A stretch of 64,000 bases of DNA. Source: Roseburia sp. 831b (lineage in GTDB: Bacteria > Bacillota > Clostridia > Lachnospirales > Lachnospiraceae). Of the stretch, positions 29,635 to 39,042 are shown in pieces (position 1 is the first letter of the stretch; the number at the start of each line of letters is the position of its first letter). The notes under the pieces are model-generated. The model was not told the DNA's origin. It made no database searches and worked only from the letters and a program-made list of their open reading frames with translations. The position numbers and the translations under genes are program-made. The DNA is taken from positions 237,501-301,500 of the forward strand of contig NZ_CP135162.1 of the NCBI RefSeq assembly GCF_001940165.2. The letters are read 5' to 3'.

Positions 29635-29886
29635 ATGGATAGAGATGAATTAATTTCTAGTATATTATCATATAAAGATGACATAGGTATGTGGAAAATA
29701 GTATTAAAACAATTTACAGATGCAGATTTTGTTATGGGCTACGGATTTGATAATAATACAGAGTTATGGAAAGTTTATCAAACCAACGAAAGAGGAATGA
29801 CAGCAGAATGGACATTTGAAAATGAGAAAGCAGCATTAGAAAAACTGTATAAAAAAGTAAAGTTTCAGCATAAAATGTTAAATTGA
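29635..29886 (+). CDS. Immunity protein, orphan (TNT-related type)
   Basis: An 83-residue protein starting behind GAGGAGAATTAAG, identical to the protein at 47557. It shares WKVY.NNERG with the immunity protein of toxin D at 43191. Its toxin is broken here, so it is an orphan immunity gene. The frame is also open upstream, so a larger fused product is possible, but the internal ribosome binding site is strong. Confidence 0.75.
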   Translation: MDRDELISSILSYKDDIGMWKIVLKQFTDADFVMGYGFDNNTELWKVYQTNERGMTAEWTFENEKAALEKLYKKVKFQHKMLN

Positions 29887-29925
29887 AAAATTTTCATAAT
29901 ATGCACAGCCTTTTTAGAGAATCTG

Positions 29926-31605
29926 ATGAATAAAATTGATACTTGTGAGAACGGCATCAATTTTTTTATAAAAAATGCAGTGTTTACCGGAGAAACAGGA
30001 GATGCAGTAAGAAGTTATCTGACCGATGTACATATCACAATGCTTTCAAGTATAAGAGTCACAGCGCAGAACCTGCTTGACAACATGACATTATACAAAG
30101 CCGGGTATTATGATATCGACAATTCTACAAATTTTAAACTTAGCGAGGAGGCAATCCGTGCATTTCGGACAAAACTAAGCACTAATTATTCGGATACGGA
30201 GTCTTATACCGGGAAAATACAGGGAGCAGTTTCTGGCATTTCGGATATATCGGGTGTTGGTACACCAAGTACGAATGGTGTCTTAGAACTACATGAGCAG
30301 TTGGATCAGGAATTATTAAATCTTATCACAGAAGTTCAGAACCATGAGAGCAGTACCGTGACAGCACTGGAGAATTCCGTGGAATTGTTACTATCGAGTC
30401 TGAATACCTGTATTGCAAAAATCGGATTGAACACAGCTGCAATTGCAAGTTATGAAAGCAACAGTTTTTATACAGATAAGGACGTGTATGCACTTGCCAA
30501 TATCAGTGAACTGTTTTATCAGCAGCATGAAGACAATAAAGATGTATATGATGCAATCTGTGAAGCGGAACAGAACCTAAAGGATGCAGCAGAAGAACGT
30601 GAGACGCAGGGAGTGTGGAAGACCGTTGGCGGAGTCGTATTGGTTGGTGTTGGGGTGGCATGTATTATTGCAACTGCAGGTGCAGCGTCGCCCATTGTTG
30701 CAGCGGTTGGAGTGGCTGTGGGAACCGGAACGACTATTTTTGGAGCAGCAGATTCTGCGGAAGGTGCCCAGGATATTTATTATGGAAGCATCGGAGATAT
30801 TGACAGTACCGCAGTAAATGATTTAAAAGATGTGGTATTCCAGGGAAATGAGGAAGCATATTATCTGACAGAAAGTGTCTTTGCGTTTGCAGCATCCGCA
30901 ATGATTCCAATCGGTCAGGCGGCCTCAGCAGGAAATCTGACATTCCGGAGTGGGGCGACAATTGTTGCAAAAGAAGGAATTGCGACAGCAGCAGGTGCAG
31001 GAGCCCAGAAGTATACGACAGATTTAACCGGAAACCAGACCGCAGGAATGATAGCAGGTATGGCAGCAAGTATGGCAACTGCGCAAGGACTGAATGGAAT
31101 TGAAGCAGGAGCGAAGAGACTGGCGAAACCGAAGCTTGGGGATGTGGGAGCTGACGGTGGCGCAGTGTTAAATGATGCGGATGTGGGTTCGGCTGTAAAG
31201 AGTGGTAGTAAAGCTATAGGTACTGATGAATTAGTTGTAAGAGATACTAAATTTTTAGATGCAGATGGAAATATTGATTGGGAAAAGTGGGCACCAAATG
31301 GTGGGCGAGTACCAGGAACAATCAAGGAAAACCAAACTATTCCTGCAGGGACAATTATTGACAGATATGGAAGTCAATGGGGAAAATATACATCACCAGC
31401 AGGAGTACCATATGAACAAAGGGCACTTCCATATATTGAGAATCCAAATGCATACCATAAATATGAAGTATTAAAACCAATTGATAACGTTACAATATCT
31501 GAGATTGCTCCTGCATTTGAACAAGTTGGGGGTGGAATACAGTATGAATTACCCAATAATATTAAAAAATTAAAAAAATTAGGCTATATAAAGGAGATTA
31601 AATAA
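29926..31605 (+). CDS. LXG toxin C, N-terminally truncated, TNT NADase tip
   Basis: A 559-residue frame lacking the first 25 residues of the LXG domain: the sequence joins the immunity gene tail at about 29909 and starts at MNKIDTCENG without a ribosome binding site. From there to about 427 it is the shared region. The tip has DRYGSQWGKYTSP (Arg480, Tyr488), YEQRALP and GGGIQYELP (Gln539), the Arg/Tyr/Arg/Gln pattern of tuberculosis necrotizing toxin, an NAD glycohydrolase. The catalytic part looks intact, but export is doubtful without the LXG start. Confidence 0.82.
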   Translation: MNKIDTCENGINFFIKNAVFTGETGDAVRSYLTDVHITMLSSIRVTAQNLLDNMTLYKAGYYDIDNSTNFKLSEEAIRAFRTKLSTNYSDTESYTGKIQGAVSGISDISGVGTPSTNGVLELHEQLDQELLNLITEVQNHESSTVTALENSVELLLSSLNTCIAKIGLNTAAIASYESNSFYTDKDVYALANISELFYQQHEDNKDVYDAICEAEQNLKDAAEERETQGVWKTVGGVVLVGVGVACIIATAGAASPIVAAVGVAVGTGTTIFGAADSAEGAQDIYYGSIGDIDSTAVNDLKDVVFQGNEEAYYLTESVFAFAASAMIPIGQAASAGNLTFRSGATIVAKEGIATAAGAGAQKYTTDLTGNQTAGMIAGMAASMATAQGLNGIEAGAKRLAKPKLGDVGADGGAVLNDADVGSAVKSGSKAIGTDELVVRDTKFLDADGNIDWEKWAPNGGRVPGTIKENQTIPAGTIIDRYGSQWGKYTSPAGVPYEQRALPYIENPNAYHKYEVLKPIDNVTISEIAPAFEQVGGGIQYELPNNIKKLKKLGYIKEIK

Positions 31606-31827
31606 ATGACTAGAGAGGTATTAGAAAAAAAACTAAAAATAGCTGGAGTTCCAGATTATATTTATAATCTGACAGGACAGGGAAAAAAGGATGAATGTTT
31701 ATGCTTGGAAAAAATTCAGGATAAGTGGTTTGTTTATTATTTAGAAAGAGGTATTAAGACAACAAATGAAATTTTTGACTCTGAAAATGATGCGTGTCAA
31801 TTTTTGTATGACCAATTGATGAATTAA
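31606..31827 (+). CDS. Immunity protein for TNT toxin C (Imm59-like)
   Basis: A 73-residue protein one base after the toxin stop, with AAGGAGAT upstream. It is a homologue of the protein behind TNT toxin J at 55207 (both have ..KW.VYY.ERG.K....F..E.DAC..). Two TNT tips with two related neighbours is strong evidence of pairing. The ERG...E.A pattern recalls Imm59-type immunity proteins. Confidence 0.82.
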   Translation: MTREVLEKKLKIAGVPDYIYNLTGQGKKDECLCLEKIQDKWFVYYLERGIKTTNEIFDSENDACQFLYDQLMN

Positions 31828-31849
31828 AAAACATATTAAATTTATTATG

Positions 31850-32060
31850 GTTATACTTTCGGACTCCCAACAACCTATAACTCTTGCACGTCTATTAATT
31901 AACCATCATGGCTGTTGCGAAGCAATTAAGAATCCATGATGTTAATTATTAGACACTAGCGAAATTTTGCCGAGTTGGGTATACGAACGAACATTGAAAA
32001 ATGACATGCTGATGTAACGCACTCTTAGTAACAAAATGTTGCGAAAGGGTGCGTTTTTCT
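31850..32060 (+). repeat. Cassette-end stem-loop and terminator, copy 3
   Basis: Opening motif at 31850, long stem 31890-31954 (one change, TTAATTATTAGAC), terminator 32016-32060. The repeat would continue into the 2.27-kb unit but is cut by the IS66 insertion at 32080. Confidence 0.85.
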
Positions 32061-32214
32061 GTGAAGGTATTTTTATAAAGTAAACGCACCATAGTGCGTA
32101 TATAGATTGTGCTATGAAAATTTGAGAAAATAGACCCAACAATTAATATTCATCAAAAAAGTTTAGTCTAAAAAGTTTAGTCTAAACTTTTTTGACACAA
32201 GGAGGGCTTCTATT

Positions 32215-32604
32215 ATGAAATCTCAAACATCTATAGCATCACGCAATTGTCGTATACAAGAATGGGCTCAAATGATTCAAGATTGTAACAATCGGCCTGT
32301 TGGAATGTCTGTCAGCGAATGGTGTCAGGAACATTCTATTACCACCGCAAACTATTATTACCGAATGACTCAGGTTCGCAAAGCCTGTTTGGATTCGCTT
32401 CCAAGCGAGGTTGTTGAACAAGCGATTGTTCCTGTTCCTACCAATCTAATGACAAATGGTAATTATTCTTTTGCAGAAACAAATCAAGAGTGCGATGAAT
32501 CATTTATTGAACTTTCAGCGCATGGTGTGACTCTTCGTGTTACAGAAAACACATCATCTTCACTTTTATCAAAAGTTCTTGGGGTGCTTGCCCATGTTGA
32601 ATGA
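32215..32604 (+). CDS. tnpA: IS66 accessory protein TnpA
   Basis: A 129-residue protein whose N-terminal half is a helix-turn-helix-like unit (EWAQMIQDCNNRPVGMSVSEWCQEHSITTANYYYRMTQVRK), as in IS66 OrfA. It ends with the start of TnpB overlapped by 11 nt. AAGGAGGG lies upstream. Confidence 0.88.
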   Translation: MKSQTSIASRNCRIQEWAQMIQDCNNRPVGMSVSEWCQEHSITTANYYYRMTQVRKACLDSLPSEVVEQAIVPVPTNLMTNGNYSFAETNQECDESFIELSAHGVTLRVTENTSSSLLSKVLGVLAHVE

Positions 32605-32956
32605 TGCCACTTGTTTTAAACAGATTTATATCGTTTGCGGCTACACGGATCTCCGTTTTGGCTTGGATTCATTAGCTTCTATCATCGAATCCAAAACAGG
32701 AAGTAGCCCGTACGTTCCTGATACGCTTTACCTTTTCTGTGGTCGCAAGACTGACAGAATCAAAGGATTGGTGTGGGAAAAGGACGGATTCTTGCTCTTG
32801 TATAAGCGCCTAGAGAAAGGGAACTTCGTGTGGCCAAGAAATGAATCCGAAGTACGAGCACTTACCAGTCAGCAATTTCGTTGGCTCATGGAAGGTCTAA
32901 CAATTTTTCCAAAGAAAACGGTTCAAGAGATCCGACCGCCAGAACATATGGCATAA
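32594..32956 (+). CDS. tnpB: IS66 accessory protein TnpB
   Basis: A 120-residue protein with the IS66 Orf2 pattern IYIVCGYTDLRFGLDSLASII, LYLFCGRKTDRIKGLVWEKDGFLLLYKRLEKG.F.WP and LTSQQFRWLMEGL. The start at 32594 gives the usual N-terminus and overlaps TnpA. A 280-nt gap with no gene follows before the transposase. Confidence 0.92.
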   Translation: MLNDATCFKQIYIVCGYTDLRFGLDSLASIIESKTGSSPYVPDTLYLFCGRKTDRIKGLVWEKDGFLLLYKRLEKGNFVWPRNESEVRALTSQQFRWLMEGLTIFPKKTVQEIRPPEHMA

Positions 32957-33235
32957 TGATTGTGCAAAAGGTAGAAATTTCAGGGGCATCATTCCTGGGT
33001 TCTAATATGGTAATTACAATCATCTGTAAGTCCAGTATTCTGCATTATTAGCGTGTTATTGCGCTTTTAGGTAATTGTAATTTATATCCATTGTTTTGAA
33101 AACTCTGCATTTACAAGGTCTACAAATCCCTTGTGGGAGCTTACAGGCATAGGCAATTTGCCGAATTTTGAAACGAACAACATTCGCAATTTAAGTCCAT
33201 ATCCGCTATAATAGACCTTAGAAAAGAGGTACATT

Positions 33236-34837
33236 ATGGCGATGGAATATACAGAAGAACAATTGAATAATTTTGACAAGGCTACCCTTATTCAACTGTT
33301 TTTGGCACAACAATCACAACTCAAAGATATTGATCGGAAACTGCAACTGTTGTTGGAACAGGTCGCTGTATTGAACAATAACCGTTTTGGGAAGTCATCT
33401 GAGAAACTTGATGTAGATAACCAGATCAGCTTCTTAGAGGTTGATGGCAATATCGTTTATTTTAATGAAGCAGAAGCTGTTGCAGCCCTTGAATGCTCAG
33501 AGGAAGAAGAAACATCGAAACCTCATAGTAAAAAGAAAAAGGGGAAACGCGCTGCTGACATCAAAGGTCTTCCAATCGTTCCGGTTGAACACAAGATGAC
33601 GGAAGACGAGTTAATCGACGAATTCGGAGAAGATGGCTGGTATCAGCTTGAAGATGAAGTATACCATCGCTATCGTTTTACCCCAATGAAGATTGAAATC
33701 GAAGAACATCACGTTGGCGTGTATAAATCTAAAAAGGACAATCATTTCAAAAAGGCAGATCATCCTGCTTATTTACTAAGAAACAGTCTTGTTTCACCAT
33801 CTTTGCTAGCAGGCATTTGGAATGCCAAATATGTTAATGCAGCACCTCTTTATCGTCAGGAACAGGAATTCCAAAGAATGGGTCTTAACATCGATCGCGC
33901 GGATATGGCTCATTGGACCATTCTATGTGCAGAGAGATATCTCTCAATCTTTTATGATTATCTGCACGAGAAAATGTATGACTATCATGTCTTACAAGCA
34001 GATGAGACTCCGGTTCTTGTTTCAAAAGAAAACAGAACTACCGGAAATAAGCATTACATGTGGGTATACCGTACAGGAAAGATGTATCTGAATAAGCAGA
34101 TCATCTTGTACGAGTACCAACCATCTCGTAATGCCAGTCATCCACGAGCTTTTCTTAAAGATTTTCAAGGAATTTGTCTGACGGATGGCTATCAGGTCTA
34201 CCATACGATTGAAAAAGAACGCGAAGACCTGAAAATCGCTGGGTGCTGGGCACATGCAAGACGTCGCTTCGATGAGGCTGTTAAGGCTCTACCAAAGGCA
34301 AACCAGAAAATGTCTCTTGCATATCTGGCATTGAAGCAAATCCAAGCAATCTATCGCGAGGAGAACAAGCTTGGGGACATGAATCCGGATGAACGCCTGA
34401 AACATCGTCAGTTGACTGTAAAGCCACTGGTGGATGCTTATTTTGCATGGGCAAAACAGAATCTCATGTCTGTTCCGCCGAAGAGTAAGACAGCAAATGG
34501 ATTTACTTACTCCTTGAATCAGGAAAAGTATTTGAGAACATTCCTTGAAGATGGAGAAGTGCCAATCGATAACAATTCGGCAGAACAGGCAATTCGGCCA
34601 TTCTGTGTAGGCAAGAAAAACTGGGTTATGATTGATACCATCGCAGGGGCAGAAGCAAGTGCAATCATTTACAGCATTGCAGAAACTGCAAAGGCTAACG
34701 ATCTAAAACCTTATAATTACTTTGAATATCTTCTGACAGAGATTCCAAAGCACATGGATGACCATGATGCAAGTTTTTGTGAAGATCTGCTTCCTTGGTC
34801 AGACAAGCTACCAAAGGAATGCAGAAAGCAACTTTAA
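33236..34837 (+). CDS. tnpC: IS66 transposase TnpC
   Basis: A 533-residue DDE transposase: N-terminal leucine-rich coiled coil (about 10-60), a zinc-finger-like and helix-turn-helix region, then the catalytic domain with LQADETPV, LTDGYQVY and the IDNNSAEQAIRPFCVGKKNW motif with the final Glu. GAAAAGAGG precedes the start; MEYTEEQ at 33242 is an alternative. The gene looks intact. Confidence 0.95.
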   Translation: MAMEYTEEQLNNFDKATLIQLFLAQQSQLKDIDRKLQLLLEQVAVLNNNRFGKSSEKLDVDNQISFLEVDGNIVYFNEAEAVAALECSEEEETSKPHSKKKKGKRAADIKGLPIVPVEHKMTEDELIDEFGEDGWYQLEDEVYHRYRFTPMKIEIEEHHVGVYKSKKDNHFKKADHPAYLLRNSLVSPSLLAGIWNAKYVNAAPLYRQEQEFQRMGLNIDRADMAHWTILCAERYLSIFYDYLHEKMYDYHVLQADETPVLVSKENRTTGNKHYMWVYRTGKMYLNKQIILYEYQPSRNASHPRAFLKDFQGICLTDGYQVYHTIEKEREDLKIAGCWAHARRRFDEAVKALPKANQKMSLAYLALKQIQAIYREENKLGDMNPDERLKHRQLTVKPLVDAYFAWAKQNLMSVPPKSKTANGFTYSLNQEKYLRTFLEDGEVPIDNNSAEQAIRPFCVGKKNWVMIDTIAGAEASAIIYSIAETAKANDLKPYNYFEYLLTEIPKHMDDHDASFCEDLLPWSDKLPKECRKQL

Positions 34838-34897
34838 AACCAACGCCGCTCTTTGGAGCGGCTAATCAAGTATTAGTACCGACTATGGTGCGTTTAC

Positions 34898-35151
34898 TTT
34901 ATAAATGGTAAGGGTATTTTATAAAAGTCAGTATTACAAGTGGTATTTCAGACATAAAAAATGGTCTAAAAAGCGGTAATCCTATTGAAGATTTTTTCAT
35001 TATAGCGGTAGTTGTAAGAGATGCATTTCTGTATAATGAAATCGTTGTACTCAGACCAAAGTGTCGGACAAAGTTTTCAGACTATGCTGGAAAGCCATAC
35101 AGTATCAGCATTTTCTCTAATGGAGAAATATAGTTGTTCCACAGAACTGAC
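34898..35151 (+). repeat. Right part of repeat copy 3 after the IS66 insertion, truncated
   Basis: Continues the repeat unit exactly where IS66 split it (TTTATAAA-GGTAAG-GTATTTTATAAAAGTCAG...) and stops matching after CCACAGAACTGAC at 35151, where unrelated sequence begins. It holds the decayed toxin tail only; the partner gene and LXG part are missing. Confidence 0.8.
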
Positions 35152-35870
35152 GTTTTGATAAGTGCTAGGAAACCTTATATTGTCTGATTTTACGTAACAA
35201 GTATCGAACCCTGCATTATTATTTCGATACGAGATTTTATATTAGTTTTCTTCATATTGTGGTGGCATGAGAAGGATATCTTTTTGCTCATTTTTATAGC
35301 ACAGAACTACCAGAATGTATCTTGAAAACATAGGAAGACAAGTGTTTTTTTCAAGATTTGTTTGCAATTAAGTTTCACTCCAAGATGAATTATGACATTC
35401 ACAGACAGGTTGCTAACAATTCGCTGGGGTCTCTTAAATACATACAACTAAGATAATCACGGATAATCCCCAGCAATCTGAAACTATTTGTATCTGATAT
35501 CACCGAAATTTTCCAATCTTAATCCACACCTCCTAACATCACACCTCTGTTTCGATTCATTCTGATTTTTCGAATATCAAATCAACTAATATCTCCAGAA
35601 ACCTGCTCATCCACCGATACTGTATAGTTCCATAAATCTGCAGAATATTTCTTTTATCATGGTATTTGAATTTTTGTATATGCTCGATTTTTTGCGTATT
35701 TTCTGAAGTATGAAGTGTGGTATCAAGAAACAAGATGTTAAAAGTGTATAAATCTAAACAAATCTTTTAAACATTTCCTGCCGCTTTAAGGAACTTTGGA
35801 AACTACAGACTGTTTTCAGAATGACGCATATAGGCATAAGTTTTCTATCAATAATCGGAGGTAGAAAATT
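35152..35870. other. Stretch without a supported gene
   Basis: About 720 AT-rich bases at the start of the recombinase islet. No frame with a ribosome binding site or family character is seen on either strand. It could hold the edge of an element or its attachment site. Confidence 0.5.
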
Positions 35871-36332
35871 ATGGTATATGGTTTTATTTCATCACTCGAT
35901 GATGGGACAACAAAGGTGTTTTTCAGAAGTAAGAAGATTCGGGGCAATAACATTTACAGTGCTGGAAGTCTTGGTGCACTTACATCGGTTCTGCAGAGTG
36001 GAGATGTAGTATATGTAATTAGCTGTACAAGATTTTCATCAGTGAATCAGGTGTACGGATTTGCAAAGCTTTGTCATGAGCGTGGTGTAACAGTTCATTT
36101 TGTGGCAGAACCATATCTGGATATTGGTAATGGTAAGCAGTGGAGACCAGCTGTAGCTAATGCTATTCGAGGCATGGTGGAGAGTGAATATAAGGCAAAG
36201 GCAAGAATGGCACAAGGTTTTAGGATGAGTAATGAGCAGTGGGATTATGCATATCAGTGTTTTGAGATGATGAATTTAGATATTCTGAGCCATATGTTTT
36301 CTGCTGATGGTGTGTTAAAACGTGGTTCTTGA
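35871..36332 (+). CDS. Resolvase-like protein, probably a degenerate serine recombinase domain
   Basis: A 153-residue protein. The middle (VVYVISCTRFSSVNQVYGFAKLCHERGVTVHFVAEPYLD...RGMVESEYKAKARMAQG) follows the second half of a serine-recombinase catalytic domain (the ..RlsR...dl..l..l...gv.. and E-x-x-x helix pattern), ending in a short helix-turn-helix-like piece. A clear N-terminal Tyr..Ser nucleophile motif is not seen. ATCGGAGGTAGAAAATT gives a good ribosome binding site. It may be a regulatory or inactive member; the assignment is tentative. Confidence 0.5.
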   Translation: MVYGFISSLDDGTTKVFFRSKKIRGNNIYSAGSLGALTSVLQSGDVVYVISCTRFSSVNQVYGFAKLCHERGVTVHFVAEPYLDIGNGKQWRPAVANAIRGMVESEYKAKARMAQGFRMSNEQWDYAYQCFEMMNLDILSHMFSADGVLKRGS

Positions 36333-36383
36333 CCAGCTTGGGGTATCGTCTGTGGGGCACGTGGCTTTGTACGATGCCCTACG

Positions 36384-36614
36384 TTGCGTTTTACGGTCTT
36401 TGGTGCGTACTACTTGCCACCGTGGGGCAAAAATCGAAAACTGGGCGAATTACGGCTTCGTAGCAAAGTGCTTATTCGTACTGGTTTAGGAACTGTGGCG
36501 GTACTGGTGGGTTCTGTGGTATCGTTAGTGAATTTTAGGAACTATCTGGGTGTACTTATTGGAACTTGGCATATTTTGGCTGACCTTTACTGGTTGGTCT
36601 GTGATGATATTTGA
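36384..36614 (+). CDS. Small hypothetical membrane protein, doubtful
   Basis: A 76-residue frame with a hydrophobic C-terminal half (VLIRTGLGTVAVLVGSVVSL.. and ..GVLIGTWHILADLYWLV). The start context is poor, and an overlapping frame upstream (MPYVAFYGLWCVLLATVGQ) is also hydrophobic, so this may be one frameshifted membrane-protein gene. No family recognised. Confidence 0.3.
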   Translation: MRFTVFGAYYLPPWGKNRKLGELRLRSKVLIRTGLGTVAVLVGSVVSLVNFRNYLGVLIGTWHILADLYWLVCDDI

Positions 36615-36628
36615 TTGGAGTTGGTGTA

Positions 36629-37204
36629 ATGAATAAGAGAACAAGAGCAATCGATGAAGATACCTACAAGCTGATTATTGCCACCATGAAGAATGGTTTT
36701 GTGCATGAGGGTGTGCAGTATAAGGCTAATGAGCGGATTGCCACAGTGTTGGTACTGGAATATAATCTGGGCTTGCGTGTTGGGGATATCCTGCAACTTA
36801 GGGTAGACAGTTTTGTGAAGGATGGCAGTCGGTATCGTCTGGATATGTATGAGCAGAAGACTAATAAGTATCGCAATTTCACAGTGCCGAATGAAGTGTA
36901 TCAGTTTGTTTTGGATTATGCATACAAGAATCATATTTCTTCCAAGACGAAGCTGTTCCCTATAACCGAGCGAGCAGTATTGAAGCATCTGAAGGCAGTA
37001 TGCTCTTATCTGGCTCTTAACGGGGTAGGCTCTCATAGTTTCCGCAAAGGCTTCGCCACAAACGTGTATGTGAACAATCATTACAATATCGAACTGGTGA
37101 GAACCCTGCTCCAGCATTCCAGTGTGAATGTGACCCAGAGATATATCGGTATCGGTAGTAAGGAACTGGAAGATGCCATCCAGAAGAATGTCTGTCTTGG
37201 CTAA
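36629..37204 (+). CDS. Tyrosine recombinase, catalytic domain only
   Basis: A 191-residue phage-integrase-type recombinase. The catalytic set is visible: Arg in YNLGLRVGDILQL, Lys near RLDMYEQKTNKY, H-x-x-R in SHSFRKGFAT, His in LLQHSSVNVTQ and the nucleophile Tyr in RYIGI. It lacks the N-terminal core-binding domain, as in some cassette-shuffling and XerC-like short forms. The leader GATTGGAGTTGGTGTAATGA is nearly copied before the IS110 transposase at 37807 (GATTGGAGTTGATGTAATGA). A terminator follows. Confidence 0.88.
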   Translation: MNKRTRAIDEDTYKLIIATMKNGFVHEGVQYKANERIATVLVLEYNLGLRVGDILQLRVDSFVKDGSRYRLDMYEQKTNKYRNFTVPNEVYQFVLDYAYKNHISSKTKLFPITERAVLKHLKAVCSYLALNGVGSHSFRKGFATNVYVNNHYNIELVRTLLQHSSVNVTQRYIGIGSKELEDAIQKNVCLG

Positions 37205-37237
37205 GATAAATTAAAAAATGAAAGACAACTTCTTATC

Positions 37238-37282
37238 ACTGCATCCTATATGGCACTTTGTCAGTAGGGTGCAGTTTTCTTT
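37238..37282 (+). terminator. Terminator after the tyrosine recombinase
   Basis: ACTGCATCCTAT pairs with GTAGGGTGCAGT (with wobble pairs) around 14 nt, followed by TTTTCTTTT. Confidence 0.8.
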
Positions 37283-37806
37283 TGCTCTGGTAGCAAGAAA
37301 TGTGTGTGTTGATAAGATGGATTATCTGTTTCGTGAATGATTGGTAACTGGAGTAACAGCAGTAACTATATGAGTTGGTGGCACAAATCTATTAGCTGGA
37401 AATATGGTGTGTATAAAATGCCTTGAAACATCTCAGCTGGTAAATCTACATCGCTGAAAGTATAAGGGATTTGGGGTATGGTTACAATGTCTTTTTCTTT
37501 TAAGAGAAAGCAGAATTAACTTGAATACGACGGTATTCAGAGTTAACATCCAGACACTCGTCAGAGTGTTTTGCATACTTTCAAAGCAATTCGTAAGTCT
37601 TTGGAAGTACCTGCGTTCTGCAGGAAGTATCCATCTCCATGAAAGTCAGCGATATTCCGTTTGGAATATTTTGCGTCTGACCAGAAGTGGATAGGCTGTA
37701 CCACTCTTGCACACTTGGTCGCTGAAAAGATGCGTAATTCCGAGAAAGATGCTTAATAGTTGAGATTGCCACTGTTTTGCCAAACATTGAGATTGGAGTT
37801 GATGTA
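37283..37806 (+). other. Non-coding leader of IS110 element 2, candidate guide (bridge) RNA region
   Basis: About 520 nt without a supported gene. The 3' half has several hairpins (GAATAC-GACG-GTATTC at 37523, ACACTC-GTCA-GAGTGT at 37554, ACCTGC-GTTCT-GCAGG near 37609, ATATTCC-GTTT-GGAATAT at 37649). In IS110-type elements the guide RNA is often encoded just upstream of the transposase, so the position fits; RNA production is not shown. Confidence 0.45.
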
Positions 37807-39042
37807 ATGATTAAAGAAGATTTTATTTACGTGGGTATTGATTTACATAAAGAGACCCACACAGCAGTTATGATTGACTGCTATAACAACAAACTGGGCG
37901 AGATTACTTTCGCCAACAGACCAGCCGATTTTCCTAAGCTGGTTACTAAAGTAAAAAAATGTAATACTGATGGAAAAGCTGTAGTTTATGGTCTTGAGAA
38001 TGCTTATGGTTATGGTCGTTCTCTTGCAGTGTGGCTGATTGATAAGGGGTATCTGGTTAAGGATGTAAATACCGCCATATCTCATCGTCAGGCGAAACAC
38101 AGAGGTGCCATGTACCGAAAAAGTGACAGTGATGATGCGGAAGCTATTGCTCTGGCAACTTTAAATATGCTTGATAAACTTCCAGATGCCTGCCCCAATG
38201 ACACTTACTGGTCACTTGGTCAGCTGGTGCATCGTAGGGATAATATCATGAAGCAGAGAACCAGACTGGTGAATCAGTTGCATGAACAGTTATGCATTGC
38301 ATATCCGTCGTATAAGTCGTTTTTTAACGATATTAGCAGACCTACTGCACTGTATTTCTGGGAACATTACCCATCCAGAAAATATCTGAAGGGTAAGAGT
38401 GTGGAGGATTTGCGTGAGGAACTTGTTCCTGTCAGTCATAACAAGTGTTCCACCAAGACCTGCGAAAATATCTTAAATGCGGTAGCTGGTGATAAAGTAA
38501 AAAATATCGATTATCAAGACGCCAGAGATATGGTGACTCTTAGCATTGTCAGTGATTTACAGCACTATGATAGCCAACTGGCAGAAGTAGACAAGATGCT
38601 GGAACAGATGTATAAGATGCTGGGCTGTACACTTACAACCATCCCAGGGGTAAATGTTATCACAGCAGTGAAGATACTGTCAGAAATCGGTGATATCAAA
38701 CGTTTTGCGAATGCCAATAAACTGGCACAGTTTGCTGGTATAGCACCGCTTCATTTATCATCCAGCGGTAAAGGTAAGGATTTTGCTACAAAGCAAGGTA
38801 ACAGAAGATTGCAGGCTACGATTTACTTTCTTGCGATTCAGATGGTGCAGGTATCCTCAAAAGGAACACCAAGAAATCCAGTAGTGCGTGCGTATTACGA
38901 GAAGCGTAAGGCAGAGGGCAAGAGCAGTCAGCAGGCACTGATTTGTATATCCAGACGATTAATCAGTATTATTTATGGAATGTTGAAGAATGGTACGGAG
39001 TACCGTATGCCAGTAGTGGAAAATGCTGGTGAAAATATGTAG
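37807..39042 (+). CDS. IS110 family transposase 2 (DEDD recombinase)
   Basis: A 411-residue transposase of a different subgroup from the one at 26923. It has VGIDLHKETHTAVMID, GLENAYGYGRSLAVWL, KSDSDDAEAIALATL (the DEDD residues) and a C-terminal Transposase_20 domain, LTTIPGVNVITAVKILSEIGDIKRFANANKLAQFAG..LHLSSSGKG with the likely serine. The start at 37807 follows ATTGGAGTTG. The element ends cannot be fixed because the flanks are rearranged; the toxin fragment begins about 110 nt after the stop. Confidence 0.92.
   Translation: MIKEDFIYVGIDLHKETHTAVMIDCYNNKLGEITFANRPADFPKLVTKVKKCNTDGKAVVYGLENAYGYGRSLAVWLIDKGYLVKDVNTAISHRQAKHRGAMYRKSDSDDAEAIALATLNMLDKLPDACPNDTYWSLGQLVHRRDNIMKQRTRLVNQLHEQLCIAYPSYKSFFNDISRPTALYFWEHYPSRKYLKGKSVEDLREELVPVSHNKCSTKTCENILNAVAGDKVKNIDYQDARDMVTLSIVSDLQHYDSQLAEVDKMLEQMYKMLGCTLTTIPGVNVITAVKILSEIGDIKRFANANKLAQFAGIAPLHLSSSGKGKDFATKQGNRRLQATIYFLAIQMVQVSSKGTPRNPVVRAYYEKRKAEGKSSQQALICISRRLISIIYGMLKNGTEYRMPVVENAGENM

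Larger units (their letters stand above)
32080..34897 (+). mobile_element. IS66-family insertion sequence, 2818 bp, complete
   Basis: Terminal inverted repeats begin GTAAACGCACCATAGT and end ACTATGGTGCGTTTAC. The 8-bp target duplication TTTATAAA is seen at 32072-32079 and 34898-34905. The empty site is present in the repeat units at 22755, 40444 and 43726. It carries the three genes expected of IS66. Confidence 0.95.

Noticed and set aside
30734..31325. Antisense open frames rich in Leu/Pro across the toxin genes
   Set aside because: These are shadows of high-Ala/Gly coding sequence on the plus strand, seen at every toxin copy, with no start signals.
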